A stretch of DNA of 64,000 nt from DASXMT01 sp963803065 (lineage in GTDB: Bacteria > Actinomycetota > Acidimicrobiia > Acidimicrobiales > RAAP-2), in the NCBI GenBank assembly GCA_963803065.1, contig CAWDKW010000008.1, positions 186,001 to 250,000 on the forward strand. Direction: 5' to 3'. Every line of letters starts with the position of its first letter. The first letter of the stretch is position 1. The notes below the pieces were generated by a model that saw only the letters and a program-made list of their open reading frames with translations, made no database searches and was not told the origin of the DNA. Both the position numbers and the translations under genes were made by a program. Below, piece after piece: positions 25,082-38,414 of the stretch.

Positions 25082-26314
25082 TCATTCACTCCGCAGGGCA
25101 TCGATGGGGGCCATCCGGGCGGCGCGGCTGGCGGGGTAGACGCCGAAGAGGAGGCCGATGGCGATGGCAATGGCGATGGCCCCGGCGCTGGCCGTGGAGG
25201 ACATGGTGATGGGGTAGCCGATGAGGTGGGGGAGCAACGCCGTTCCCCCGACGGCGAGCAGTACGCCCAGTGCGCCGCCGGTCAGCCCGAGCAGCGACGC
25301 CTCGAGGAGGAACTGGCGGCGAATCAGGGGCGGGGTGGCGCCCAGTGCCTTGCGAAGACCGATCTCGCGGATCCGTTCGGTCACCGATACCAGCATGATG
25401 TTCATCACCCCGATCCCCCCGACCAGCAGCGAGATGCCGGCAATCCCTCCGAGCAGGATGGTCAGCGTGCGATCGACCGACGTCGCCGTCGTCACCAGCG
25501 ACTGCTGCGAGGCAATGGTGAAGTCGGCGTTCGATGCGGTCGTGATCCCATGGAGGGCCAGCAGCTCGGTGTCGGCTTCCTGGTAGGCGGCGGAGAGCGT
25601 CCCGCCCGAGGTGGCCTGGACCAGGATCGAGCTGAGCGACGTCGAACCGAAGATGCGCTGGGAGGCGGTGCTGATCGGCACGATCATCTGGTCGTCCTGG
25701 TTCGAGCCGGTCGAAGAGGACGAGGAGCCGACCGAGTTGAGCACGCCCACGACCGTCATCGGTGCGCCGTTCACGTCGACGATCTGGCCGACCGGGTCGA
25801 CGCGGTTGAACAGCTCGGCAGCCGTGTCCGATCCGAGGACGGCGACAGCGGCGTGGTCGGCGACGTCCTGGTTGTCGATGAAGCGCCCCTGGGTGACAGT
25901 GCGGCTCCGGACCGTCTTCCACACCGGCGTGGATCCGACCACGGTGGTCGTCCAGTTGCTCGACCCGGCGGTGAGCGTCTCGGGTGACGACAGCACCGGC
26001 GCGACGGCATGGACGTCCGGGGCAACGGTTTTCGACGACAGGGCCGCAGCGTCCGCCTCGGTCAGGGTGGAGGCCGAGCCGAATCCGCCCCGCACGCCGC
26101 TGCTCGACGTGGAGCTCCCCGGCGAGATGGTCAGGAGATTGGTGCCCAGAGCGTTGATCTCGGAGCTCACCTGGTCCTGGGCGCCCTGGCCCAGGCCGAC
26201 GGTCAGGATCACCGCAGCGATGCCGATCATGATGCCCAGTACGGTCAGCCCGGACCGCAGCCGGTGGGTCCGGACTGCGTCGAGCCCGGTTCGGAGGGTG
26301 TCGAGCCAGCTCAC
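25082..26314 (-). CDS. MacB-type ABC transporter permease
   Basis: A 410-residue membrane protein. It has one N-terminal transmembrane helix (RSGLTVLGIMIGIAAVILTVGLGQG), a large extracytoplasmic MacB periplasmic-core domain (about 45-280) and three C-terminal helices forming the FtsX domain. The segment GIGVMNIMLVSVTERIREIGLRKALGA is characteristic. MacB permeases use a mechanotransmission mechanism with an HlyD/MacA partner. The GTG at 26314 overlaps the ATPase stop, so the two are coupled. Confidence 0.92.
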   Translation of the reverse strand: MSWLDTLRTGLDAVRTHRLRSGLTVLGIMIGIAAVILTVGLGQGAQDQVSSEINALGTNLLTISPGSSTSSSGVRGGFGSASTLTEADAAALSSKTVAPDVHAVAPVLSSPETLTAGSSNWTTTVVGSTPVWKTVRSRTVTQGRFIDNQDVADHAAVAVLGSDTAAELFNRVDPVGQIVDVNGAPMTVVGVLNSVGSSSSSTGSNQDDQMIVPISTASQRIFGSTSLSSILVQATSGGTLSAAYQEADTELLALHGITTASNADFTIASQQSLVTTATSVDRTLTILLGGIAGISLLVGGIGVMNIMLVSVTERIREIGLRKALGATPPLIRRQFLLEASLLGLTGGALGVLLAVGGTALLPHLIGYPITMSSTASAGAIAIAIAIGLLFGVYPASRAARMAPIDALRSE

Positions 26315-26997
26315 GAAGCGAGCTCGATGGCGGGGACGATCAAGCCGTCGCGGAGGCGGATCGAGCGCTGGGCGACGCTGGCCACCTCGGCGTCGTGGGT
26401 GATGAGCACGATCGTCCGACCGGCGCCGTGCAGCTCGTCGAGAAGGACCATGATGTCGTGGGCCGATTGGGAGTCGAGGGCCCCGGTCGGCTCGTCGGCC
26501 AGGATCAGGTCCGGGTCGTTGACCAGGGCCCGGGCAATCGCGACCCGCTGCTGTTGTCCGCCCGACAGTTCGCCGGGCCGGTGCTGCACCCGGTCTCCGA
26601 GGCCCACCCGCTCGAGGGCGTCGATGGCCCGCTCGCGCCGCTCGGCCCGGCCGAGCCCGGCATAGGAGAGGGGCATCTCGACGTTGCGCCACGCCGTCAG
26701 TGAGGGAAGGAGGTTGAACTGCTGGAACACGAAGCCGATGCGCCGGTTCCGGACCGAGGCCAGGGCGACCTCGTCCATGTGGCTGACGTCCTCGCCGGCC
26801 AGCCAGTACGTCCCGTTTGTGGGTACGTCGAGGCAGCCGAAGATGTGCATGAGCGTCGACTTCCCCGAGCCCGAGGGGCCCATGACCGCGACGTACTCGC
26901 CCTCACCGATGGCCAGGGAGACGCCCCGGAGGGCGGCAACGGCGAATGCCCCGGTCCGGTAGACCTTGGTGACGTGGCGGAGCTCGATGACCGGCAT
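26311..26997 (-). CDS. MacB-type ABC transporter ATP-binding protein
   Basis: A 228-residue ATPase. Walker A is GPSGSGKST, the Q-loop is in FVFQQFNLLPSL, the signature is LSGGQQQR, Walker B is LILADEPTGALD and the switch His is in LITHDAEVA. The sequence belongs to the LolD/MacB class. ATG 26997 (MPVIELRHVTKVY) is preferred to GTG 27018 because the HlyD stop expected after frameshift correction lies at 27002-27004. Confidence 0.93.
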   Translation of the reverse strand: MPVIELRHVTKVYRTGAFAVAALRGVSLAIGEGEYVAVMGPSGSGKSTLMHIFGCLDVPTNGTYWLAGEDVSHMDEVALASVRNRRIGFVFQQFNLLPSLTAWRNVEMPLSYAGLGRAERRERAIDALERVGLGDRVQHRPGELSGGQQQRVAIARALVNDPDLILADEPTGALDSQSAHDIMVLLDELHGAGRTIVLITHDAEVASVAQRSIRLRDGLIVPAIELAS

Positions 26998-27001
26998 CTC
27001 G

Positions 27002-28460
27002 TCAACCACCGAGGCCACCGCCCCCGCCCGCCCCCGCCCACGAAGCCTCCGCCGCCGGCCCCGCCCCGGAAGCGACCAGGGCCACCGCCCAGGCCGCCCT
27101 GCCCTCCTGCTCCGCCGCCACCAAAGAGGCTGGCGCCACCGCCGGCGACACCGTTGAACTTCACCACCCGCTCGAGCACCTTCTCGCCCGCCGTCAGCCC
27201 GCTTGTGATCTGGGTCTCGCCGCCGGCGCTCACCCCGGTGGTGACCGCCCGCGATGTGTTGTTCCCGTTCTGGACCACGGTGACGCTCGGTTGCCCGCTC
27301 GAGTAGGAGATGGCCGCGGTCGGGACCTGGACCACGTCGTTGAGCTGCTTCACGATGATGGACACGGCGGCGGTCGACCCGGCGTAGAGCCCACTCGGGC
27401 TCCCGGTGACGGCGATGGACACCGGGAACGTCGCTACCGTCGAGCTCTGGGTGGCGATCAACCCCACCGACGCGACGGTGCCGTAGACCGGGGAGGTCGA
27501 GCCGCTCGGTGTGATGACCGCCTGGTCGCCCTGGGCCACCTGGCCGACCTGGGTGTCGTCGACGGTGGTGCTGACCACGAAGCTGTTGGTGGAGATGACC
27601 ACGATCTGAGCGGACGATGATCCCGACGAACTACTCGAGGACGAGGAGCTCGAGCTCGACGCGGCCGAATTGGACGAGGCTCCCGACAGCCCCGAGCCGG
27701 TGCCCCCAGACCCGGTGCCCCCAGACCCGGTGCCCCCCGAGCCGGTGCCGCCAGACCCGGTGCCGCCAGACCCGGTGCCGCCAGACCCGGTGCCCCCCGA
27801 GCCGGTGCCGGAGCTCGACACCTGCTGGCCGACGCTGAGGTTGACCGCGGCGACCGTGCCGGTGATGGTCGAGGTCAGCGAAGCGTTGGCCAGATTGGTC
27901 TGGGCCGTGGCCAGCTGCGACTGCGCCGAGGTGACCGATGCCTGATCGGCGGCGATCTGGCTCGAGGATGCGCCGGCCGACTGGTCGCTCGACAGCTTGG
28001 CCTGTTCCGCGGTGAGCGAGGACTGGGCCGCGTCGGCCGTGGCCTGGAGGGCGGACGGGTCGACGGTGGCCATCGTCTGACCGGCGGTGACCGTCTGGCC
28101 CGCGCTCACGCTCACCCCGGTGACCGTGCCCGAGACGCCGAAGTTCAGATTGGCTTGTTGGGCGGGCTCGACGGTCCCTGACGCTGACACCGTCTGCTTC
28201 ATGGTGCCCGTGGTGACGCCGACCGTCTGGGTCGTCACCTCCAGCCCGGGCGCCGCGGTGCTGCCGGTGCCGAGCCAGACGCCGATCCCCGTGCCCACGG
28301 CGACGACGACCACGGCGGCCACGATCACCACAGTTCTCCGCCTGAACCGCGGTCTCGGTGCCGGGGCGACCTCGCCCTCGGTGATCGGCACCTCCTGGGT
28401 CGCCTCGTCGGTGCGCACAGGTGCCTCGACCCACTCGGTTCCACCGGCCTTGGTCCCCAC
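27002..28460 (-). CDS. HlyD/MacA-type efflux adaptor with glycine-rich tail (probable 1-base frameshift near its end)
   Basis: An exported adaptor of about 485 residues. It has an N-terminal transmembrane helix (about 43-65), a first lipoyl half (SGTVTGVSVSAGQTVTAGQTMATVD), a short coiled-coil hairpin, a second lipoyl half (ITGTVAAVNLSVGQQV), an insert of repeated GGTGS pentapeptides and a Ser-rich run, a barrel domain, and a Gly/Phe-rich tail. As written, the frame runs on to 26697 through the ATPase gene in another frame, which is implausible. Removing one base in the G/C run at 27018-27040 brings in the TGA at 27002-27004, just ahead of the ATPase start. It starts at a GTG with a GAGGAG site upstream. 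Confidence 0.8.
27700..27812. repeat. 15-bp tandem repeat coding (GGTGS)n in the second HlyD adaptor
   Basis: About seven in-frame copies of a 15-bp unit (plus-strand form CCAGACCCGGTGCCC with variants) encode Gly-Gly-Thr-Gly-Ser. They lie between the lipoyl and barrel regions. Confidence 0.9.
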
Positions 28461-28668
28461 TGATTCTCCTCGTCTCGCACTCCCGGTGCCCTCGGTAAGG
28501 CCGGGTACGACGGTGGCTCTGCAGTCACCTGCGCCAGCAGTCCAGCCGGAGACCCTCAGAGCCGCCTCAGATCTCCCTGTGTGCCCGCTTAGAAACCGCC
28601 CCGGCGCTGGGGGTGAGGTCGCACCGGACGCGGCACGAATGACAGGCGCGCCCCGAAGGGCGAACAGG
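28461..28668. other. Intergenic region between the exporter cluster and the pyr operon
   Basis: About 208 bp without coding potential on either strand. It should contain the minus-strand promoter of the exporter cluster and the -35 region of pyrR. No clear -35 match or terminator could be assigned. Confidence 0.4.
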
Positions 28669-28674
28669 TATAGT
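28669..28674 (+). promoter_or_regulatory. Putative -10 element (TATAGT) of the pyr operon
   Basis: TATAGT is a close match to the consensus. Transcription would begin near 28680, right at the 5' arm of the PyrR-binding hairpin, so the RNA would begin almost directly with that structure. Confidence 0.6.
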
Positions 28675-28678
28675 CGAG

Positions 28679-28721
28679 TCCTGACCGTGAAACGGGTCCC
28701 GTGAGGCCCGTACGGACAGGA
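28679..28721 (+). promoter_or_regulatory. PyrR-binding RNA hairpin that covers the pyrR ribosome-binding site
   Basis: The lower stem is TCCTG (28679-28683) with CAGGA (28717-28721). After an A/A mismatch, CCGT (28685-28688) pairs with ACGG (28712-28715). A 5'-side GAA bulge (28689-28691) follows, then the upper stem ACGGG/CCCGT (28692-28696 and 28707-28711). The 10-nt loop TCCCGTGAGG, with its flanking bases, matches the known PyrR motif ARUCCNGNGAGGYU at 12 of 14 positions. The 3' arm includes the AGGA of the Shine-Dalgarno AGGAGG (28718-28723), 5 nt before the pyrR GTG. Binding of PyrR with UMP should therefore block translation, as reported for Mycobacterium smegmatis. Confidence 0.85.
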
Positions 28722-28728
28722 GGATCAG

Positions 28729-29298
28729 GTGGCCGAACGAGAACGCAGCCATACCCGACCACGGGGTGCTGTCTTCGTTCCCCGAGCCCAGGTGATGTCC
28801 GCCGCCGACGTCCACCGCGCGGTGACCCGGATGGCCCACGAGATCGCGGAGCGGAACCGCGGCCTTCACGACCTGGTCTTGATCGGGCTGCAGACCGGAG
28901 GCATCGCCATCGCTCGGCGGCTGGCCACCGCACTCGAGGGCGCCGAGGGGGCAACCATTCCCGTCGGCACCTTGGACGTGGCCTTCTACCGCGACGACAT
29001 CGGCCTCCGGCCCGTCCTTCCCGAAGCGGTCACCGACATCTCCTTCGACCTGACCGGGACGACCGTGGTCCTGGTGGACGACGTGCTCTTCACCGGGCGG
29101 ACGATCCGGGCCGCGCTCAACGCGCTCGGGGAATACGGGCGGGCCCAGGCGGTGCAATTGGCCGTCATGGTCGACCGGGGCCACCGCGAGCTGCCCATCC
29201 GTCCCGACTACGTCGGGAAGAACCTCCCCACTCGGCGCGATGAGATGGTCGACGTCACCGAGGACGGGGTCGCTCTCGGCGACCTCGTGTCCCGGTGA
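28729..29298 (+). CDS. pyrR: Bifunctional pyr operon regulator / uracil phosphoribosyltransferase
   Basis: A 189-residue PRTase-fold RNA-binding protein that senses UMP/UTP and PRPP. The PRPP motif is VVLVDDVLFTGRTIRAAL. IGLQTGGIAIARRLA near the start and DRGHRELPIRPDYVGKNLPT near the end are typical of PyrR. The start is a GTG 5 nt after AGGAGG. It is the first gene of the pyrR-B-C-carA-carB-pyrD-pyrF run and probably controls its own translation through the leader hairpin. Confidence 0.96.
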   Translation: MAERERSHTRPRGAVFVPRAQVMSAADVHRAVTRMAHEIAERNRGLHDLVLIGLQTGGIAIARRLATALEGAEGATIPVGTLDVAFYRDDIGLRPVLPEAVTDISFDLTGTTVVLVDDVLFTGRTIRAALNALGEYGRAQAVQLAVMVDRGHRELPIRPDYVGKNLPTRRDEMVDVTEDGVALGDLVSR

Positions 29299-30305
29299 AG
29301 CACCTCCTGGGCGTGGACGACCTGGGCCGGGACGGCATCGTCGAAGTCCTGCGGTTGGCCGACTCGTTCGTCGAGGTGGCCCAGCGAGCCAACCCCAAGG
29401 TGCCCGCCCTCCGGGGTCGGACCGTGGCCACGTTGTTCTTCGAGGACTCCACGCGGACCCGCGTCTCATTCGAGACGGCGGCCAAGCGTCTCTCGGCCGA
29501 CGTCCTTTCCTTCGCCGCCGGCTCCTCGTCGCTCAAGAAGGGCGAATCGCTGCGGGACACCGTCGAGACGATCGAGGCCATGGGGATCGACGCCGTCATC
29601 GTCCGGCACTCGTCGTCGGGTGCCCCGTTCCAGGTGGCCAACTGGGTGACCAATTCGAGCGTGATCAACGTGGGCGACGGTTGGCACGAGCATCCCACCC
29701 AGGCCCTGTTGGACCTCTACACCGTCCGCCAGGTGGTGGGGGACGAGAGCATGGACTGCTTCGAGGGCCTGGCGGTGGCCATCGTGGGGGACATCCGCCA
29801 CAGCCGGGTGGCCCGCTCCCAGGTGGCGGCCTACAGCGCGCTTGGTGCCGAGGTGACCCTGGTCGCCCCGGCCACCTTGCTGCCGCCGTCGCTCGAGGGC
29901 TGGCCGATCGCAGGGACGAGCCACGACCTCGACGATGTGCTGGCCAAGGCGGCGGTGGTCTCCCTGCTCCGCGTCCAGGCCGAACGGGGAAGCGCCGGGT
30001 TCGTTCCCAGCCTGCGGGAGTACACCGCCGGGTACGGGCTCACGGCACGGCGGGCGGCCCTGCTCCGCCCCGAGGCCATCGTCCTCCATCCCGGACCCAT
30101 GGTGCGTGGGGTGGAGATCGCCTCCGAGGTCGCCGACCTGGCGTCCGCCCACATGACCCGCCAGGTGAGCAACGGGGTGGCCATCCGCATGGCCGTCCTC
30201 TTCCTGCTGCTGGGCCAGGGATCGATCGGTGGCATCCACGGCGGGTTGGATCCCCACGAGCCCGTGGCGCCTGCGGGCCCAGCTCACGAGGAGACCGATG
30301 GCTGA
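29295..30305 (+). CDS. pyrB: Aspartate carbamoyltransferase catalytic subunit
   Basis: A 336-residue enzyme that makes carbamoyl-aspartate. It has the carbamoyl-phosphate motif FFEDSTRTRVSFE, the GSSSLKKGESLRDT loop, the HPTQALLDLYT segment and the C-terminal HPGPMVRGVEI. No regulatory subunit gene (pyrI) is present, as usual in actinobacteria. Its GTG overlaps the pyrR stop by 4 bp. The last 20 or so residues form a Gly/Pro/His-rich extension. Confidence 0.97.
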   Translation: MKHLLGVDDLGRDGIVEVLRLADSFVEVAQRANPKVPALRGRTVATLFFEDSTRTRVSFETAAKRLSADVLSFAAGSSSLKKGESLRDTVETIEAMGIDAVIVRHSSSGAPFQVANWVTNSSVINVGDGWHEHPTQALLDLYTVRQVVGDESMDCFEGLAVAIVGDIRHSRVARSQVAAYSALGAEVTLVAPATLLPPSLEGWPIAGTSHDLDDVLAKAAVVSLLRVQAERGSAGFVPSLREYTAGYGLTARRAALLRPEAIVLHPGPMVRGVEIASEVADLASAHMTRQVSNGVAIRMAVLFLLLGQGSIGGIHGGLDPHEPVAPAGPAHEETDG

Positions 30306-31587
30306 GCCCACGTTCATCATCACCGGCGGCACGGTGGTCGACGCCACCGGCGAGCGGCGAGCCGACGTCTCCGTCTCCGAGGGCCTGGTGCGGGAGGTGG
30401 CCGACGGCCTCGACATCCCGCTCGGGGCCACGGTGCTCGACGCCGGCGGCTGCGTCGTCGCTCCCGGACTGGTCGACCTGCATACCCACCTCCGCGAGCC
30501 GGGACGGGAGGAGGCCGAGACGGTGGAGACGGGCACCAGAGCCGCCGCCCTCGGTGGCTACACCGCGGTCGTGGCCATGCCCAACACCGAGCCTCCCCTG
30601 GACACGGCGGCGGCCGTGCGCCAGGTGCTCGAGCTTGGACGGGCGGCATCGGCTCAGGTGGCGGTGGCCGGGGCCATCACCGTGGGCCGGGCCGGTGAGC
30701 GCCTGGCCCCCATGGCCGAGCTGGCCGAGCTCGGTGTCCGCCTGTTCACCGATGACGGCGCCGGGGTCCAATCGGCCGGCCTGATGCGCAAGGCCCTGGA
30801 GTACGCCCGGGGCATCGGGGTGACCCTGGCCCAGCACTGCGAGGACGGATCGCTGGCCGGTGAGGGGGCCATGCACGAGGGGGCATGGTCGAGCCGGCTG
30901 GGCATCCCGGGGATGCCGGCGGCGGCCGAGGAGGTCATGGTGGCCCGGGACATCGCCCTGTCCCGTCTGACCGGTGCCCCGGTCCACTTCCTCCACCTGT
31001 CGACGGCGGCATCGATCGACCTCGTGCGACGGGCCAAGGCCGACGGGCTGAGCGTGACGGCCGAGGCCGCCCCGCACCACTTCACGCTGACCGACGCCGA
31101 GACGGCTGGCTACGACCCGGTGTTCAAGGTGAACCCGCCCTTGCGGCCCCAGTCCGACGTCGACGCAGTCCGGGCCGGACTGGCCGACGGCGCCATCGAC
31201 GCCATCGCCACCGATCACGCCCCCCACACCCCCGAGACCAAGGACCAGCCGTTCGACCAGGCTCCTCCGGGCATGCTCGGCCTGGAGACGGCGCTGGCCC
31301 TGTCCTTGACCGAGCTCGAGCTGCCGCTCTCCCGGGTGCTCGCCCTCCTCAGCTGGCAGCCGGCGGCCATCGCCGGCCTGAGCGAGGACCACGGCGGGCC
31401 CGTGGTCCCCGGGGCGGCGGCCAACCTGTGCGTGATCGACCCCACCGAGGCCTGGACGGTCGACCTCACCGCCCTCGCCAGCCGCAGCCGGAACAGCCCG
31501 TACGCCGGCAGGGCCCTGACGGGAAGGGTTCGCCACACCGTGCTGCGCGGGATGCCGACGGTGCTCGAGTACGAGGCCCAGCGTTGA
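30298..31587 (+). CDS. pyrC: Dihydroorotase
   Basis: A 429-residue amidohydrolase (class I type). The metal-binding HTHLREPG follows APGLVDL. Other ligands are in the QHCEDGSLAGEGAMHEG region, the HFLHLSTA segment and IATDHAPHTPETK with the catalytic Asp. It closes carbamoyl-aspartate to dihydroorotate. The ATG at 30298 overlaps the end of pyrB by 8 bp. Confidence 0.97.
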   Translation: MAEPTFIITGGTVVDATGERRADVSVSEGLVREVADGLDIPLGATVLDAGGCVVAPGLVDLHTHLREPGREEAETVETGTRAAALGGYTAVVAMPNTEPPLDTAAAVRQVLELGRAASAQVAVAGAITVGRAGERLAPMAELAELGVRLFTDDGAGVQSAGLMRKALEYARGIGVTLAQHCEDGSLAGEGAMHEGAWSSRLGIPGMPAAAEEVMVARDIALSRLTGAPVHFLHLSTAASIDLVRRAKADGLSVTAEAAPHHFTLTDAETAGYDPVFKVNPPLRPQSDVDAVRAGLADGAIDAIATDHAPHTPETKDQPFDQAPPGMLGLETALALSLTELELPLSRVLALLSWQPAAIAGLSEDHGGPVVPGAAANLCVIDPTEAWTVDLTALASRSRNSPYAGRALTGRVRHTVLRGMPTVLEYEAQR

Positions 31588-31606
31588 GCCCGGCAACGGC
31601 ACCGGC

Positions 31607-36096
<4,490 letters not shown>

Positions 36097-36100
<4 letters not shown>

Positions 36101-37131
36101 GCCCGGCTCGTGCTCCCGGCACCGGTTCAGCTCGTGCCGGTCGGCTCGACCGGGTTCGGCGGGCCTGGCGGGCCGCCTCCGGTACGGACGTGGACCTGAC
36201 CACCCGGGTCGGATCGGTCACGCTCCCCAATCCGGTCATGACCGCATCGGGGACATCGGGTCACGCCGACGAGCTCGGGCCGTATTTCCCGTTGGGAGAC
36301 CTGGGCGCGGTGGTGGTGAAGTCACTGTCGGTCGATCCGTGGCCGGGCAATCCTGCTCCGCGGGTACACGAGACGGCCTCGGGCATGTTGAACAGTGTGG
36401 GCCTGCAGGGACCGGGTCTCGAGGCGTGGCTGACCCGGGACCTCCCACCGTTGCTCGCCGCCGGTGCACGCGTGGTGGTGAGCATCTGGGGCCAGCGGGT
36501 CGACGACTATGCCCGGGCGGCCAAACAACTGGCCCAGGCGATGGCCGCGGCCGGCGATGCCGGGCGGCCGGCGCCCATCGTCGCCATCGAGGTCAACGTG
36601 AGCTGCCCCAACCTCGAGGATCGTCGCAGGATGTTCGCCCACTCGCCCACCGCCACCGGGGAGGTGCTCGATGCCGTCAGCGGCTCGACCACCTTGCCCC
36701 TGTGGGCGAAGCTGAGCCCGAACGTGGCCGATCTGGCCGAGATCGCCGGCGCGGCGCTGGCGTCGGGAGCCGAGGCGATCACCGTCGTCAACACCGTGCT
36801 GGGCATGGCCATCGACATCGAGCGGCGCCGTCCGGTCCTCGGGGCCGGTGGCGGCGGCCTGTCCGGCGCGGCCATGCACCCGGTGGCCGTCCGGGCCGTG
36901 TACGACTGCCGGAGCGCCTTCCCCGACGCGGCCATCGTGGGGGTGGGCGGGATCATGGGCGGCGTGGACGCCGTGGAGCTGCTCATGGCCGGGGCCGACG
37001 CCGTCCAGGTGGGGACGGCGACCTTCCGGGACCCGCGAGCACCCCACCGCGTCCTCGACCAGTTGACCGCCTGGTGTGGCAAGCACGGCGTACGGGCGGT
37101 GGCAGAACTGCGAGGAGCGGCTCATGGGTGA
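36097..37131 (+). CDS. pyrD: Dihydroorotate dehydrogenase, class 1 type
   Basis: A 344-residue FMN-dependent TIM barrel. The active-site cysteine lies in EVNVSCPNLED, which marks class 1 (class 2 has Ser). Other motifs are NPVMTASGTSGH, SVDPWPGNPAPRV, NSVGLQGPG and GVGGIMGG. There is no N-terminal membrane helix. Class 1B enzymes work with the PyrK electron-transfer subunit, but no pyrK is present in this operon. The GTG overlaps the carB stop (GTGA). Confidence 0.93.
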
Positions 37132-37999
37132 CAGCGGCGCACCGGCTCAGGGGTCCCCGGCCCGCGGCGCACCGGCTTTCGGGGTTCGGGTGGCGGCAGC
37201 GGTGTCGGCCACCGGCCCACTGTGCGCCGGGATCGACCCGTCCCCGTCACTGCTCACGGAGTGGGGACTGACCGACGATGCCGATGGCCTGCTCGAGTTC
37301 GGCAACCGATGCATCGATGCTTTCGCAGGGACGGTTCCGGTGGTGAAGCCGCAGGTGGCCTTCTTCGAGCGCATGGGGGCCGCCGGTATCGCCGCCCTGG
37401 AGACGGTGATCCGCCGGGCCCGGGAAGCGGGCATCCTGGTGATCGCCGACGCCAAGCGTGGCGACATCGGCTCGACGTCGTCGGCCTACGCCTCGGCCTG
37501 GCTCGACCCCGACAGCCCGCTCGCCTCGGATGCGATGACTGCCGTGGCCTACATGGGTCTCGGTGCCATCCAGCCGCTGATCGACATGGCCGCCGCCCAT
37601 GGGAACGGCGTGATGGTCGTGACCCGGAGCTCCAACCCGGAGGGGCGAGCGTTGCAGGACGTGACCGACCAACGGGGCCGCACCATCGCCGACGGCCTCC
37701 TGGCGGACATCGCCGAGCGGAACGCCGTTGCACCCGGTGTGGTCGGGGCGGTCATCGGGGCGACCCTGGGCCCCTCCGCCTTCTCGCTGCCCGACCTGGG
37801 CGGTCCGGTCCTGGCCCCGGGGGTGGGCGCCCAGGGAGCGACGGCGGCCGGCGTGGGCGCCCTGTTCAAGGGGTGCCCCCCGGGGTCCGTCCTGCCCAGT
37901 GCCTCGCGGTCGGTCCTCGCCACCGGCCCCGACGTCTCCCGGCTGCGGGCCTCGGCCGCTCGGCTTCGAGAGGAGATGGCCTCGGTCCTGTCCCACTGA
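37124..37999 (+). CDS. pyrF: Orotidine-5'-phosphate decarboxylase (actinobacterial long type)
   Basis: A 291-residue TIM-barrel enzyme that makes UMP, closing the pathway in this operon. The catalytic stretch is ILVIADAKRGDIGST, with the KxxxxD pair. CAGIDPSPSLL and VKPQVAFFERMGAAG mark the longer PyrF type found in actinobacteria. The first 20 residues are Gly/Pro-rich and not conserved. It overlaps pyrD by 8 bp. Confidence 0.96.
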   Translation: MGDSGAPAQGSPARGAPAFGVRVAAAVSATGPLCAGIDPSPSLLTEWGLTDDADGLLEFGNRCIDAFAGTVPVVKPQVAFFERMGAAGIAALETVIRRAREAGILVIADAKRGDIGSTSSAYASAWLDPDSPLASDAMTAVAYMGLGAIQPLIDMAAAHGNGVMVVTRSSNPEGRALQDVTDQRGRTIADGLLADIAERNAVAPGVVGAVIGATLGPSAFSLPDLGGPVLAPGVGAQGATAAGVGALFKGCPPGSVLPSASRSVLATGPDVSRLRASAARLREEMASVLSH

Positions 38000-38163
38000 A
38001 GAGGCAGGACCCTGCGAGATGGGCACGGCCCTCCAGGACGGGCACTCCCACTGCGGGATGTGGCGAGGCCTGCGGGGTCGATACGGCCCTGCGGGTCGAT
38101 ACGGCTCTGCGGGTCGATACAGCCCCCCAGCCCCGCGGGTCGATACAGCCCCGCGGGTCGAGG
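38000..38163. repeat. Intergenic 18-bp repeat region between pyrF and rpmB
   Basis: From about 38071 to 38163, copies of GCGGGTCGATACGGCTCT and close variants occur in tandem (about five, the third extended by a few bases). The core GCGGGTCGATAC is invariant in most copies. No gene was found in this 164-bp gap between convergent genes; the array could act in transcript ending or be neutral. Confidence 0.8.
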
Positions 38164-38373
38164 TCAGGCGGGGATATCGCGGACCGGCGGCTTGGTGACC
38201 TTGCCCGACCGGATGCACGAGGTGCACACCTGGATCCGCCGCGGTGACCCGTCGACGAGGGCACGAACCCGCTGGATGTTCGGGTTCCACCGGCGCTTGG
38301 TGCGACGATGAGAGTGGCTGATGCTCATACCGAACGACGGCTTCTTGCCGCAGACCTCACACACCGCTGCCAT
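38164..38373 (-). CDS. rpmB: Ribosomal protein bL28, zinc-binding form
   Basis: A 69-residue ribosomal large-subunit protein. It reads MAAVCEVCGKKPSFGMSISHSH then RRTKRRWNPNIQRVRA, with two CxxC pairs (CEVC near the start and CTSC near the end), so it is the zinc-containing C+ paralog type. The ATG at 38373 has an AAGGAAG site about 10 nt upstream. It is divergent from the yloV-like gene. Confidence 0.97.
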   Translation of the reverse strand: MAAVCEVCGKKPSFGMSISHSHRRTKRRWNPNIQRVRALVDGSPRRIQVCTSCIRSGKVTKPPVRDIPA

Positions 38374-38414
38374 GACGCGTCGACTTCCTTCCAACTCCTC
38401 GGGGAACGGCGATA

